Positions 8,707 through 19,244 of a DNA stretch of 64,000 nt are shown here, in pieces (the first letter of the stretch is position 1; every line of letters starts with the position of its first letter). Made by a program: the position numbers and the translations under genes. Origin of the DNA: Alcanivoracaceae bacterium (GTDB taxonomy: Bacteria > Pseudomonadota > Gammaproteobacteria > Pseudomonadales > Alcanivoracaceae); NCBI GenBank assembly GCA_029213045.1, contig JARGPN010000010.1, forward strand, positions 310,001-374,000, given 5' to 3'. The notes under the pieces were generated by a model. It was given only the letters and a program-made list of their open reading frames with translations, ran no database searches and was not told where the DNA came from.

Positions 8707-9480
8707 TTAGTCGGCTTTGTTATCCATTCTTTTTTCAACGCCCGATAACACACCGCGCAAAATACTCACTTCCATTTTGTCCGGGCGGGCGCGTAAAAAT
8801 AAGCGACGCATACGCGTAATTACCTGAGCAGGGTTTTCAGGGTTTAAAAATCCTGCCTGCACACTGACGCGCTGCAAATGCTCCAACAGTCGCTCTACAT
8901 CTTCGTTGCTCGCTGGGGGTTCATCCCATACCAGCTCAGGCAAGGTCATCACGTGACGACGCGAGCGTGCATCAGGACGATCTATTTCGTCGCCGATAAT
9001 TGCCATGCGTAATTCATAACTAATTAACTGCACCGCCGAGGCCACGTTCAGCACGCCGTACTCACTGTCGGTGGGAATCGAGACATGCAGGTTACAGCGC
9101 TGTAATTCATCGTTGGTTAAACCGCGATCTTCACGCCCAAATAAGATGGCGACTTTTCTGTCCGTCTCCGTTGCCACTTGCTCCGCAAGTTGACGCGCAG
9201 TCACTGACGGCCAAGGAATACGACGTTGCCGCGCGCTGGTGCCGATCACCAACTCAGCGTCGGCCAACGCTTCATCTAGCGAGCTGCATACTTGTGCACG
9301 CTCCAGAATATCCGCCGCACCACTGGCCCGAGCGGTAGCTTCAGCACTGGGAAAATCCTTCGGCTGAACGAGGCGTAAATCGGACAGCCCCATGGTTCTC
9401 ATGGCGCGCGCGGCGGCGCCAATGTTTCCGGGATGGCTGGTTTCCACCATGACAATACGTATGCGGTCGAGCTGGGACAT
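8707..9480 (-). CDS. trmJ: tRNA (cytidine/uridine-2'-O)-methyltransferase TrmJ
   Basis: A SPOUT-family enzyme that methylates the ribose at position 32 of several tRNAs using S-adenosylmethionine. Motifs include the N-terminal IRIVMVETSHPGNIGAAARAMRTMG, the VIGTSARQR strand and the knot motifs LFGREDRGLTNDEL and YGVLNVASAVQLISYELR. The length, 257 residues, is usual. It is the first gene of the trmJ-cysE-iscR-iscS run, 128 bp upstream of cysE, and divergent from suhB with 141 bp between the starts. No strong ribosome site precedes its ATG. Confidence 0.94.
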   Translation of the reverse strand: MSQLDRIRIVMVETSHPGNIGAAARAMRTMGLSDLRLVQPKDFPSAEATARASGAADILERAQVCSSLDEALADAELVIGTSARQRRIPWPSVTARQLAEQVATETDRKVAILFGREDRGLTNDELQRCNLHVSIPTDSEYGVLNVASAVQLISYELRMAIIGDEIDRPDARSRRHVMTLPELVWDEPPASNEDVERLLEHLQRVSVQAGFLNPENPAQVITRMRRLFLRARPDKMEVSILRGVLSGVEKRMDNKAD

Positions 9481-9574
9481 GAATGTGTTGGCCTGATGTC
9501 GCTAAAAATTGAGGGCGAATGATAACAGATGCGCGCCAGAGAGCCGATGCACCTGTATCCAAACCGGGTCTTTT

Positions 9575-9582
9575 GCTACACT
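9575..9582 (+). promoter_or_regulatory. Extended -10 promoter element for suhB
   Basis: TGCTACACT contains a TGn extension and a -10-like TACACT, 40 bp before the suhB ATG. The -35 position 17 bp upstream (TGTATC) is weak, as is common with extended -10 promoters. Confidence 0.45.
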
Positions 9583-9621
9583 GCGCCGCCTTACCCCCGC
9601 TCTTTTACAGGAATCCGAACC

Positions 9622-10443
9622 ATGCTGGCTCCCCAGGTCAACATCGCCTCCCGTGCCGCCCGTCAGGCAGGGAAAATCATTCGCCGTGCCGCTGAAGACG
9701 TCTCGACACTGACCGTACAAAAAAAGGGCATGAATGATTTCGTGACCGAGGTAGATCGCGCCAGCGAACAAGCCATCATCGAGATTCTAAGAAAAGCCTA
9801 CCCTGATCACAGCATTCTTGGCGAAGAAAGCGGCCTGATTGAGGGACACGGCGAAGGAAAAGACTGGCAGTGGATTATTGATCCGCTTGACGGCACCACC
9901 AACTTTATTCACGGCTTCCCCCAATATTGCATTTCGATTGCCCTCGCGCATAAAGGCAAAATCGAACATGGCGTTATTTACGATCCGCTTCGCGAAGAAG
10001 AATTTACCGCCAGCCGCGGACGTGGCGCAGCACTCAATGGACGCCGTCTTCGCGTGACCAGCTTACCGTCACTAGAGGGCGCCTTAATCGGCACCGGTTT
10101 CCCGTTCCGCAAAGACCAAGCCCAGCATATGGACGCCTACCTCGGCATGTTTAAAGATATCGCGTCTTCTACTGCAGGCCTTCGTCGTCCAGGTTCTGCC
10201 GCGCTTGATTTAGCCTGGCTTGCGGCAGGTCGCATGGATGGCTTTTTCGAATTGGGCCTTTCTGAGTGGGATATCGCTGCCGGCGCATTGTTAGTCACGG
10301 AAGCTGGCGGATTAATTGGCGACCTCAACGGCGGGCACCGCTTTATGGAAACCGGTTACGTCGTTGCAGGCTCGCCGAAAGTCTTCAAAGGCCTGCTGCA
10401 AAAAATTCAGCCGCATATCACTTCGGCGCTGAAAAACAAGTAA
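9622..10443 (+). CDS. suhB: Inositol-1-monophosphatase family protein SuhB
   Basis: A Mg2+-dependent inositol monophosphatase fold; in E. coli SuhB also joins the rRNA antitermination complex. The 273-residue protein has the metal-binding motifs GEESG (about 73-77), WIIDPLDGTTNFIHGFP, and WDIAAGALLVTEAGG near the C-terminus. The start was placed at the ATG following ACAGGAATCCGAAC, giving MLAPQVNIASRAARQAG; this matches family N-termini and drops an arginine-rich upstream extension. Transcribed away from trmJ and closed by a strong bidirectional terminator. Confidence 0.93.
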   Translation: MLAPQVNIASRAARQAGKIIRRAAEDVSTLTVQKKGMNDFVTEVDRASEQAIIEILRKAYPDHSILGEESGLIEGHGEGKDWQWIIDPLDGTTNFIHGFPQYCISIALAHKGKIEHGVIYDPLREEEFTASRGRGAALNGRRLRVTSLPSLEGALIGTGFPFRKDQAQHMDAYLGMFKDIASSTAGLRRPGSAALDLAWLAAGRMDGFFELGLSEWDIAAGALLVTEAGGLIGDLNGGHRFMETGYVVAGSPKVFKGLLQKIQPHITSALKNK

Positions 10444-10483
10444 GTTGGATTTCGTTTTAAAAAAATCGAACGCCATTATCTAG

Positions 10484-10532
10484 ACAATAAAAAGCCCCGT
10501 TACGTATTTGCCGTAACGGGGCTTTTTATTGT
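10484..10532. terminator. Bidirectional rho-independent terminator between suhB and yqhA
   Basis: A perfect 21-bp inverted repeat (core AGCCCCGTTACG / CGTAACGGGGCT) with a 7-base loop. A-rich and T-rich flanks give a U-tract in both directions, so it serves suhB and the convergent secDF-yqhA operon. Confidence 0.95.
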
Positions 10533-10554
10533 TCGTCAAAGTGATTAGACCAAA

Positions 10555-11052
10555 TTAGCCCTTCGCAGGTTTTGAAATTCGGTCCAACACGCCCATGCCA
10601 AATGCAGACAACACGAACGTAAGGTGTATCAACACATACCACATGAGTTTGTCATTCGGCACGTTTGCCGCGTTCATGAATACCTTCAAAAGGTGAATAG
10701 AAGAAATAGCCACTATGGACGCAGCTACTTTATTCTTCAGGCTGGTGGTGTCCATTTTTCCCAGCCAATTCAACTTCTCGGCATCGTCAGCAATATCTAA
10801 TTGCGATACGAAATTCTCATAACCCGAAAACATTACCATCACGATCAAACCGCCGACTAACGCTAAGTCGATTAGCGACAACGCCAACAACACGAGATCT
10901 GCTTCGCTGACCGTCAGAATGGTCGGAAATACATGGAAAAGCTCTTGAAAGAATTTTACTGCCAACGCCAACAACACCAAGCTTAGACCGAGGTAAATCG
11001 GCGCCAACACCCAGCGGGAGGAATACATTAAACGTTCAAGAAACTTTTCCAT
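10555..11052 (-). CDS. yqhA: YqhA family (UPF0114) membrane protein
   Basis: A 165-residue integral membrane protein of the UPF0114/TIGR00645 family; function unknown. It begins [24 protein letters not shown], the family signature, and has about four membrane helices (about 13-33, 49-75, 108-128, 134-155), with the conserved [13 protein letters not shown] stretch in the central loop. The gene lies 9 bp after secF on the same strand and just before a terminator, so it may be the last gene of the yajC-secD-secF transcript; that linkage is not a known functional one. Confidence 0.88.
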   Translation of the reverse strand: MEKFLERLMYSSRWVLAPIYLGLSLVLLALAVKFFQELFHVFPTILTVSEADLVLLALSLIDLALVGGLIVMVMFSGYENFVSQLDIADDAEKLNWLGKMDTTSLKNKVAASIVAISSIHLLKVFMNAANVPNDKLMWYVLIHLTFVLSAFGMGVLDRISKPAKG

Positions 11053-11061
11053 TACACGTCC

Positions 11062-11988
11062 TTACGGCATTTCATCAAAATCGTCTTTGCTGACTTCTAC
11101 CACGATGAAATCGTCTTTCGTCATATTCATCGCCAGCGCGATGCTGCAGACAATATAAATCGAAGAGTAGGTGCCGATTAATACGCCAATCGACATTGCC
11201 AGCGAAAAGCCGTGTACCGCCTCACCGCCAAAGAACTGCAATGCCAGCACTACCAACCAAGTCGTTAATGCGGTGTTAATCGTTCTACCCAACGTCTGAC
11301 GAATGGCATCGTTCACCACCTCGGCAGGATCAGTCAGTCGCGAACTTCGGAAAGTGTCCCGCACATAGTCTGCAATCACGATTGAGTCGTTGATGGAGTA
11401 ACCGATTAATGCCAGCAGCGCCGCAAGCACGGTTAAATCAACTTGCCATTGGAACAGAGAAAACACGCCCACTACTACAATTACGTCGTGAAACAATGCC
11501 GCAACGGCCGCAACGCCAAATTTATTCGAGAAACGAATCCAGACATAAATCAGCATCATGCCCAACGCCATTAACAACGCTAGTCCTGATTCGTCTCGCA
11601 ATTCGTCGCCCACCTGCGGGCCAACAAATTCGACGCGACGCAGTTCCAGTTCTGGCATCGACTTTTGCAGCTCTTCAAACACCAGCTGACCGACAAGGTC
11701 TGCTTGGATATCTTGCTGCGGGGCGACACGAACAACCATATCGTGGGCAGATCCGAAATGCTGAAGTACTGCACCGGAAAACGGAGAGTCATCCAACGCT
11801 GACCGGGCATTCTCCAACGCGATGTCTTCGACAGAATGCACTTCAATCAGTGTGCCGCCGGTAAAATCGAGACCCAGATTCAAACCGCGAGTAAACAGCA
11901 ACACTAATGAGCCGATCACTAACGCTGCGGAAATCGCGCCAAATAAGTAGCGCGCCCGCATGAAATTAAAATCTTTCAAAACGCTCAT
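11062..11988 (-). CDS. secF: Protein translocase subunit SecF
   Basis: Works with SecD at the SecYEG channel, using the proton gradient to pull secreted proteins into the periplasm. The 308-residue protein has the N-terminal membrane helix, the family motif LDFTGGTLIEV (about 38-48), the periplasmic P1 loop, and a bundle of five C-terminal helices with the RND motif ALIGYSINDSIVIADYVRD and the SINTALTT-like stretch GRTINTALTTWL. It starts 10 bp downstream of secD, as is usual for the pair. Confidence 0.96.
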   Translation of the reverse strand: MSVLKDFNFMRARYLFGAISAALVIGSLVLLFTRGLNLGLDFTGGTLIEVHSVEDIALENARSALDDSPFSGAVLQHFGSAHDMVVRVAPQQDIQADLVGQLVFEELQKSMPELELRRVEFVGPQVGDELRDESGLALLMALGMMLIYVWIRFSNKFGVAAVAALFHDVIVVVGVFSLFQWQVDLTVLAALLALIGYSINDSIVIADYVRDTFRSSRLTDPAEVVNDAIRQTLGRTINTALTTWLVVLALQFFGGEAVHGFSLAMSIGVLIGTYSSIYIVCSIALAMNMTKDDFIVVEVSKDDFDEMP

Positions 11989-11998
11989 GATGTCGCCC

Positions 11999-13906
11999 TC
12001 AAATGCTCAGTTTCGATGGCGCACGACCCGCGCGACCGTAAATTAATTCGATGATCGAACGTGTACCGACAATCGCCGTAAACATCGATGTCAAAATACC
12101 GATAAACAATGTCACCGCAAAACCTTGCACCGTACCCGTACCCGCCGCGAATAAAATAACCGCAGCAATGATGGTCGTTATGTTGGCATCAACGATGGTG
12201 CTAAACGCACGCTCGAAACCTGCATCAATCGCTTGCAGCGGGGTCAGACCATTTTTTAACGACTGTTTGATTTGTTCAAAGATCAACACGTTCGCATCAA
12301 CAGCCATACCGACCGTCAAGACGATACCGGCGATGCCAGGCAAGGTGAGGGTCGCACCCGGAATCAACGACATGACGCCCACAATAATGACCAAGTTGCC
12401 AAGCAAAGCGATATTCGCCACCAACCCAAACACCTTGTACCAGATCGCCATAAACGCGAGTACCAGTGCCATACCTAACATCATGGAATTGAAGCCAGCT
12501 TTAATATTGTCTGCGCCGAGGCTTGGGCCAATGGTGCGTTCTTCGATAATAAACATCGGTGCGGCGAGACTGCCCGAACGCAACAGCAACGCGAGTTCAG
12601 CTGCTTCTGCAGGGCTATCTAAACCAGTAATGCGGAAACGCGAGCCCAGCGTGTCTTGGATTGTCGCAACGTTAATAACGTATTTTTCCGTGGTGGTGTT
12701 ATTGCGAATCTGGCGTGCGCCATCTTCGTCAACGTAACGCTCCACTTCTGTTTTTGTTTCAACAAACAAGACGCCCATCGGATTGCCGACATTTTTGCCG
12801 GTGATGCGCTGCATTTGCCGAGCACCGGTGCCATCCAAAGTAATGTTTACTTCAGGCGTACCGCTTTGCGCGTCAAAACCCATCTGCGCGTTGGTCACTT
12901 CGTCGCCAGTCACAATCGCTTGCTTGCGCAAGATCACGGGACGACCGCCACCTTTAAAGGGAAAGATTTCTGTGCCGGGAGGTGCAATGCCGGTGGCCGC
13001 TCGGCCAGCACCAAATTCATGGGCGACTAAACGAAACTCTAGCGTAGCAGTACGTCCCAAAATACGACGCGCTTGTGCAGCGTCTTGAATGCCAGGCAAC
13101 TGCACAACAATACGGTCAGCGCCTTCACGCTGCACCACAGGTTCGCCAACACCAAGTTCATTCACTCGGTTATTTAACGATGTGCGGTTTTGATCAACGG
13201 CGTAATCTTGAATCGATTTAATCGCTTGCGGTGTTAATATCAGCTCAACGGTTTCAACCAGATCGTCCGTATCTTTAAAGGAAAACTCATTCAATTTAGA
13301 CGTAATAAGCGTTGCGGCATCTTCCGCAGAAGCTTCTTCAGCGACGGTAATTTTCAAGCCGCGCTCAACTTCACCATCGGGGCGCGTGCGCTCAGTTACC
13401 TCTACATCGCGATAACGAATGCCCGCATCTTTAAGTAACAGCTTCACTTCACCAGTCCACGCTTCTAGACGGGACTCAATGGCTGCATTCACATCTACTT
13501 GAATGAGAAAGTGAACACCGCCGCGCAAATCCAAACCCAGATTCATCGGGCTTGCGCCGATGGAGCGTAACCAATCCGGCGTGGTCGGTGCCAAGTTCAA
13601 CGCCACAACATAGTTAGCGCCGAGCATTTTTTCGGCCATTTCTTTTGCGCGCAGCTGAGCCTCATTACTGTCGAGACGCACCAACCAAGAAGTACCTATA
13701 ATTTCGCCTTCGCCGTGAGCAAGCTCTGCATCGTCTAAGGTTTGCAGCACACGCGCTTGCGTATTTGCAGACACTTCTCCGCCGGCATCGGCACTGGTGA
13801 TTTGGATTGCAGGTACATCAGGATAAAGATTCGGCAAGGCGTATAAACCGCAGACAAAAAATACGGCCATCAGCAAATAGAATTTCCAGCGTGGGTAGCG
13901 AGTCAT
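11999..13906 (-). CDS. secD: Protein translocase subunit SecD
   Basis: The large partner of SecF in Sec-dependent export. The start chosen (MTRYPRWKFYLLMAVFF) follows the ribosome site AGGGGAG and gives 635 residues; an earlier in-frame codon would add a basic leader with no family support. Visible features are the first membrane helix, GLDLRGGVHFLIQVD, the large periplasmic head, and the C-terminal membrane domain with GIVLTVGMAVDANVLIFEQIK and GFERAFSTIVDANITTI. A hairpin lies in the 106-bp gap after yajC. Confidence 0.96.
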   Translation of the reverse strand: MTRYPRWKFYLLMAVFFVCGLYALPNLYPDVPAIQITSADAGGEVSANTQARVLQTLDDAELAHGEGEIIGTSWLVRLDSNEAQLRAKEMAEKMLGANYVVALNLAPTTPDWLRSIGASPMNLGLDLRGGVHFLIQVDVNAAIESRLEAWTGEVKLLLKDAGIRYRDVEVTERTRPDGEVERGLKITVAEEASAEDAATLITSKLNEFSFKDTDDLVETVELILTPQAIKSIQDYAVDQNRTSLNNRVNELGVGEPVVQREGADRIVVQLPGIQDAAQARRILGRTATLEFRLVAHEFGAGRAATGIAPPGTEIFPFKGGGRPVILRKQAIVTGDEVTNAQMGFDAQSGTPEVNITLDGTGARQMQRITGKNVGNPMGVLFVETKTEVERYVDEDGARQIRNNTTTEKYVINVATIQDTLGSRFRITGLDSPAEAAELALLLRSGSLAAPMFIIEERTIGPSLGADNIKAGFNSMMLGMALVLAFMAIWYKVFGLVANIALLGNLVIIVGVMSLIPGATLTLPGIAGIVLTVGMAVDANVLIFEQIKQSLKNGLTPLQAIDAGFERAFSTIVDANITTIIAAVILFAAGTGTVQGFAVTLFIGILTSMFTAIVGTRSIIELIYGRAGRAPSKLSI

Positions 13907-13954
13907 GGCTCTCCCCTGGTTTCCCTTTCGGGAAATGATCAATGATTAAAGCGG

Positions 13955-13982
13955 TTGCTCGCTTCACAAAAGAAGCGAGCAA
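13955..13982 (-). other. Intercistronic hairpin between yajC and secD
   Basis: A perfect 10-bp stem (TTGCTCGCTT / AAGCGAGCAA) with an 8-base loop sits in the yajC-secD gap, 49 bases before the secD start. No long U-tract follows it in the direction of transcription, so it may be an attenuator or an RNA-processing or stability element rather than a full terminator. Confidence 0.55.
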
Positions 13983-14012
13983 AACCTGTTAGCAGGCGAC
14001 CGCCGTTTTTTA

Positions 14013-14354
14013 TTAGATGGATTTAATGGTGCCTTTCGGCAACGTTGCCTGAACGCTGGCTTTTTGCAGTTTGATTTCTAAGCCGTTGGCAATTTCGATG
14101 ACAACATATTCATCGGTCACTTTAGCGACCTTGCCCAGCATGCCACCGGAAGTAATCACTTCATCACCCTTTGCGATGGCGCCGACTAACTCGCGGTGCT
14201 CCTTAGCACGTTTGTTTTGCGGACGGATCAGCAGGAAATAGAACAGCACCATCATGCCGCCAATCATCAACCAGCTAAACATTGCTTCACCTGGGTTTCC
14301 TGGCGCTTGTGCAGCAGTGTCAGCGGCATAGGCAGATTGGATAAACAAACTCAT
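14013..14354 (-). CDS. yajC: Sec translocase accessory protein YajC
   Basis: A small membrane protein that joins the SecDF complex. The start at MSLFIQSAYA follows AAGGGGAA and gives 113 residues. A single membrane helix lies at about 29-48 (WLMIGGMMVLFYFLLIRPQ), followed by the conserved RPQNKRAKEHRELVGAIAKGDEVITSGGMLGKV. The order tgt-yajC-secD-secF is the usual gammaproteobacterial one. Confidence 0.95.
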   Translation of the reverse strand: MSLFIQSAYAADTAAQAPGNPGEAMFSWLMIGGMMVLFYFLLIRPQNKRAKEHRELVGAIAKGDEVITSGGMLGKVAKVTDEYVVIEIANGLEIKLQKASVQATLPKGTIKSI

Positions 14355-14377
14355 TGGATATTCCCCTTGTGGGTCAG

Positions 14378-15840
<1,463 letters not shown>

Positions 15841-16863
15841 CTATAACTTCTTTTCGATAAACATGGCGTCGCCATAACTAAAGAAACGATATTTTTCCCG
15901 CACCGCTTCTTGGTACGCATTCATTACTTCATCAAACCCTGCAAAGGCACTGACCAGCATCAACAATGTTGAACGCGGTAAATGAAAATTTGTCACCAGC
16001 GCATCAATTACTCGAAATTGATAGCCGGGATAAATAAAAATTTCCGTATCCGCCTGCCCTGCTTTGACCGACCCGTTCGCCGCAGCAGATTCCAGAGCCC
16101 GTAACGATGTAGTGCCCACTGCAATTACTCGACCACCTTTGGCGTGCGCGGTATGAATCTGCTCGCACAGGGTTTCGCTCACTTCGTAACGCTCACTGTG
16201 CATTTTGTGTTGCTCAACCTGCTCAACACGTACGGGCTGAAACGTGCCTGCCCCGACATGTAGCGTGACAAACCCAGTGTCTACGCCCGCGGCACGCACT
16301 TGCGACAGCATTTCTTCGTCAAAGTGCAATCCCGCCGTGGGCGCCGCCACTGCGCCGGGCTTATCGGCATACACTGTTTGATAACGCTGTAAATCTTCAG
16401 CATCGTCGGCGCGATCAATATACGGAGGCAGGGGCATATGGCCGATATCATCCAATGTTGCCAACAAGGAATCCGTGCCGGCAAAAAAGAGATGGAATAA
16501 CTCGCCCACACGCCCGCGCATTTCAGCGCGCACACCATGGTCAAATACCAACCACGTGCCCGGCTTTGGCGATTTCGAAGCCCGCACATGGCACAAGGCT
16601 TCGCGCTCGCCAGTCAGGCGCTCAACCAACACCTCTACCTTACCGCCGCTTTCTTTTTGACCAAATAAACGTGCAGGGATCACTCGCGTGTCATTAAAAA
16701 CGAGCAAATCATTGGGCCGCAAAAAATTTATTAGGTCAGGAAAGTGCTGATGCGCAAGGCCGTCTGCAGTGAGGCTTAATAACCTAGAACCGCGACGTTG
16801 CGGGGCTGGACGCCGCGCAATTAGGGCATCGGGGAGGTCAAAATCGAAGTGTTTTACATCCAT
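15841..16863 (-). CDS. queA: S-adenosylmethionine:tRNA ribosyltransferase-isomerase
   Basis: Transfers and isomerises the ribosyl part of S-adenosylmethionine onto preQ1 in tRNA to make epoxyqueuosine. The 340-residue protein has [21 protein letters not shown] at the start, [14 protein letters not shown], the [21 protein letters not shown] segment, [14 protein letters not shown] and the C-terminal [17 protein letters not shown], all typical. No strong ribosome site precedes the ATG. It forms a queuosine pair with tgt. Confidence 0.96.
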   Translation of the reverse strand: MDVKHFDFDLPDALIARRPAPQRRGSRLLSLTADGLAHQHFPDLINFLRPNDLLVFNDTRVIPARLFGQKESGGKVEVLVERLTGEREALCHVRASKSPKPGTWLVFDHGVRAEMRGRVGELFHLFFAGTDSLLATLDDIGHMPLPPYIDRADDAEDLQRYQTVYADKPGAVAAPTAGLHFDEEMLSQVRAAGVDTGFVTLHVGAGTFQPVRVEQVEQHKMHSERYEVSETLCEQIHTAHAKGGRVIAVGTTSLRALESAAANGSVKAGQADTEIFIYPGYQFRVIDALVTNFHLPRSTLLMLVSAFAGFDEVMNAYQEAVREKYRFFSYGDAMFIEKKL

Positions 16864-16923
16864 CGTACTGTACCGGCACGTAGGGGAATTTGAAGGCGCG
16901 GCAAGGATAACTGTTTATAGGTA

Positions 16924-16952
16924 TGGAATCACGCGAAAGACCTGCTTATACT
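16924..16952 (+). promoter_or_regulatory. Promoter of tRNA-Leu
   Basis: A -10 hexamer TATACT at 16947-16952 is followed by a GC-rich discriminator GCGCGCCC, typical of stable-RNA genes under stringent control. The -35 position 17 bp upstream (TGGAAT) is a weak match. Confidence 0.5.
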
Positions 16953-16989
16953 GCGCGCCCTGAACGTCATCGACGCTTCAGAAAGCCCT

Positions 16990-17076
16990 GCCAGAGTGGC
17001 GAAATTGGTAGACGCAGGGGATTCAAAATCCCCCGCCCGCGAGGGTGTGCCGGTTCGAGTCCGGCCTCTGGTACCA
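16990..17076 (+). tRNA. tRNA-Leu (anticodon CAA)
   Basis: Cloverleaf with acceptor stem GCCAGAG/CTCTGGT, D loop with AATTGGTAGACGC, anticodon stem GGGGA/TCCCC around loop TTCAAAA (anticodon CAA, reading UUG), a long class II variable arm (CGCCCGCGAGGGTGT), T arm GCCGGTTCGAGTCCGGC and encoded CCA. The extended variable arm and the start GCCAGAGTGGCGAAATTGG are leucine-type. Confidence 0.95.
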
Positions 17077-17131
17077 CTTCTTATCGATGAGTCGTCGTTA
17101 GGCTTGTCGAGTTTTATAAAGGCGCTCCGTC

Positions 17132-17611
17132 GTGAGTCAGGATTGGATAAACCAGGACCTGCCACCCGCCGGCCTCGGCCGCCGACTTATCGCACTTACC
17201 TATGACGCCTTCCTGATAGCGGCCATTTGGTTTATCACCGGTGGAATCTGGGTGGTGGTCTATCCGTATACTGGTCTCCCCACCGAAAGCATCAACGGCG
17301 TTGTCCGGGCTAGCCCCGAAATTTTGCACGGTATTTTCTTTCCATTAATGATGCTCGAAGCGTGGGCGTTCTATGCGTGGTTTTGGCTGCACGGCGGTCA
17401 AACACTGGGCATGCGCGCATGGAAGGTCATGTCGCGAGATGTTCACCGTCGCCCAATGAAGCTTTGGCAAACCGTTGTACGGTTCCTTGCAGGCTTTTTC
17501 AGCTGGGGCGCATTGGGCGGAGGTTATCTGCTCGCGCTGTCTACCCCCTACCAGACATTGCATGATAAGCTTTCTGCAACAGAAACGGTGATCGTGCCCA
17601 AAGCGGGCTAG
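17132..17611 (+). CDS. RDD family membrane protein
   Basis: A 159-residue protein with the RDD domain: PPAGLGRRLIALTYDAFLI at about 11-29 with the conserved Arg and Asp, three membrane segments (about 20-42, 68-88, 115-140), the motif GGQTLGMRAWKVMSRD in the loop after the second, and the closing HDKLSATETVIV. Function is not established; some members affect ion or membrane homeostasis. Translation starts at a GTG. It stands alone downstream of tRNA-Leu. Confidence 0.85.
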   Translation: MSQDWINQDLPPAGLGRRLIALTYDAFLIAAIWFITGGIWVVVYPYTGLPTESINGVVRASPEILHGIFFPLMMLEAWAFYAWFWLHGGQTLGMRAWKVMSRDVHRRPMKLWQTVVRFLAGFFSWGALGGGYLLALSTPYQTLHDKLSATETVIVPKAG

Positions 17612-17643
17612 CGCTGTCGGCATACATGCAACGAGGTTCAAGG

Positions 17644-18792
17644 ATGAGGCTTCTTCCACTGGTCAGCTGCTTATCGGTGCTCGCACTGACAGCCTGTGAG
17701 GGCGAAACTGATCTAGCAACGCCATCAACCAACTCCGCGCCCTCATCGCAACTCACCGCCAGCTGTGCGGAGCTAGCGCTGGTATTAACGCCGTTGACCA
17801 TTAATTTAGAGCTGCTCAACGTAAACATTTTAGGCGGCGCCTCGGGCGGCATTAGCATGACCACGCTATCAGGCCTTGGCGGCTTAAATTCCTATCCGAT
17901 AACGATTTCCGCCCAACGAACCGCTACCGCTATTAGCACTCCTGTGGCTCACCCAGAGCAGAACGCCGTTATTGCCAGCGCGGGCAATTTTCAGTTTGAG
18001 CAAGGCATAGAGCTGACCCCCAATGGCAATAGTGATCCGATCACGCTAGGCGATCCCGCTATCGAAAATACTGACTGCCTTCCGAGTGATGACCAACAGC
18101 AGCCGATCGAGGATTTATTTATCGTTAGCACAGGCATTCCTGATCACGAAACAGGAAGCTTTCCCAACGACAGAAACCCGTATGCCATCACCGAGCAGTC
18201 CCGCCTTTTCCATGTCACGCTCACGCCAGAACTGGCCGACGCAAATACTGAATTAAACACTACTCGATTTGACGCTATATTGCTCAACGGCATTCCTGTG
18301 CAGCTGCGCGATTTAGGCTGCTATAGCTCCTGCGGATTACCCTTCCCCAGCAATCCAATGTTTGAGCCCGCGCTGTACGGCATAGACGAATACAACGGCC
18401 ACGTTCTTCCTGACGGCAGCTACCACTACCACGCTGATCCCAAAACGCTTTATAGCGAACCCTCCGAAAGCGCATCGCCTATTATTGGGTACGCGGCGGA
18501 CGGCTTCCCCATTTTTGGCCCTTGGATTGATGACGACGGCGTAATCCGTAAAGCGCAGTCCAGCTATCAGCTCAAAATTGGCGGGCGCCCTTTTCCGAGC
18601 TCGCAATTTATCTACAACGGATCGTCCACAGACGACTATGAATATGTCGCCGCTAGCGGCGACTTAGACGAGTGCAATGGCATGGTCGTTAATGACGTGT
18701 ACGGGTATTACGTCACCGATACCTTTCCCTATATTCTGAATTGTTTACGCGGTACGCCTGACGCTTCTTTTTCTATAGCCGAAATCGAATAA
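17644..18792 (+). CDS. YHYH-domain lipoprotein
   Basis: A 382-residue exported protein. The start following GAGGTTCAAGG gives MRLLPLVSCLSVLALTACEG, a lipoprotein signal with lipobox LTAC (Cys18). The C-terminal half contains DGSYHYHADP, the YHYH motif after which the family (PF14240) is named, with flanking GYAADGFPIFGPW and ECNGMVVNDVYGYYVTDTFPYILNC. Paired cysteines (DLGCYSSCGLP and the last two) suggest disulfides outside the cytoplasm. The family's function is not known; the histidine-rich motif suggests metal binding, which is inference. It is convergent with a small secreted protein gene, 10 bp apart. Confidence 0.8.
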   Translation: MRLLPLVSCLSVLALTACEGETDLATPSTNSAPSSQLTASCAELALVLTPLTINLELLNVNILGGASGGISMTTLSGLGGLNSYPITISAQRTATAISTPVAHPEQNAVIASAGNFQFEQGIELTPNGNSDPITLGDPAIENTDCLPSDDQQQPIEDLFIVSTGIPDHETGSFPNDRNPYAITEQSRLFHVTLTPELADANTELNTTRFDAILLNGIPVQLRDLGCYSSCGLPFPSNPMFEPALYGIDEYNGHVLPDGSYHYHADPKTLYSEPSESASPIIGYAADGFPIFGPWIDDDGVIRKAQSSYQLKIGGRPFPSSQFIYNGSSTDDYEYVAASGDLDECNGMVVNDVYGYYVTDTFPYILNCLRGTPDASFSIAEIE

Positions 18793-18802
18793 GGCTTAAG
18801 CG

Positions 18803-19168
18803 CTATTTAGTAATTTTATAGTGCAACGCTATCTTATAGTCAGCATTCTGCTGCGCTATATTTTTCCACATAAAGCAATATTCCCCTTTGGATTCAACCA
18901 CCACCTGCCCTTCATGCTCGAGGACCTTGTCTTCCTTAACGGGATATACGACATCGTTAGCAGTATGAAAATGAATATTGAAATTCACAGCGAAAGGCGC
19001 TTTGGTTTCGTAGTCCAGCACATTGCCAGGCTTAACCCAGATGCAATGCTCAGCCACATAGCCGGCGCTGGATTCCATAGAAATTTCTCGCTCCACGCCC
19101 TTTCCTCCCGCCAACACTTGCGCAGAAAAAGAAACGCACATAGCGAAGCACATATATTTTATTTTCAT
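18803..19168 (-). CDS. Small secreted protein of unknown function
   Basis: A 121-residue protein with a signal peptide (MKIKYMCFAMCVSFSAQVLAG). The start was placed at the ATG after GGGAATGTGAA. The mature part is predicted to be mainly strand, with NFNIHFHTANDVVYPVKEDKV and a C-terminal GEYCFMWKNIAQQNADYKIALHY. Two cysteines (in EHCIWVK and EYCFMW) could pair. The arrangement resembles a small beta-sandwich of the GOLD type, but I do not recognise the family with confidence. It is convergent with the YHYH lipoprotein and faces away from moeB's end. Confidence 0.6.
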   Translation of the reverse strand: MKIKYMCFAMCVSFSAQVLAGGKGVEREISMESSAGYVAEHCIWVKPGNVLDYETKAPFAVNFNIHFHTANDVVYPVKEDKVLEHEGQVVVESKGEYCFMWKNIAQQNADYKIALHYKITK

Positions 19169-19244
19169 TTCACATTCCCTACGAAGCATGCGGGTGAGCA
19201 TCAGCCCGCGAGACCATTTTCAAGACATCCTAAACCCGCATCCG

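Noticed and set aside
12051-12737. Long plus-strand frame inside secD
   Set aside because: It is the shadow of secD on the opposite strand; secD has clear family motifs.
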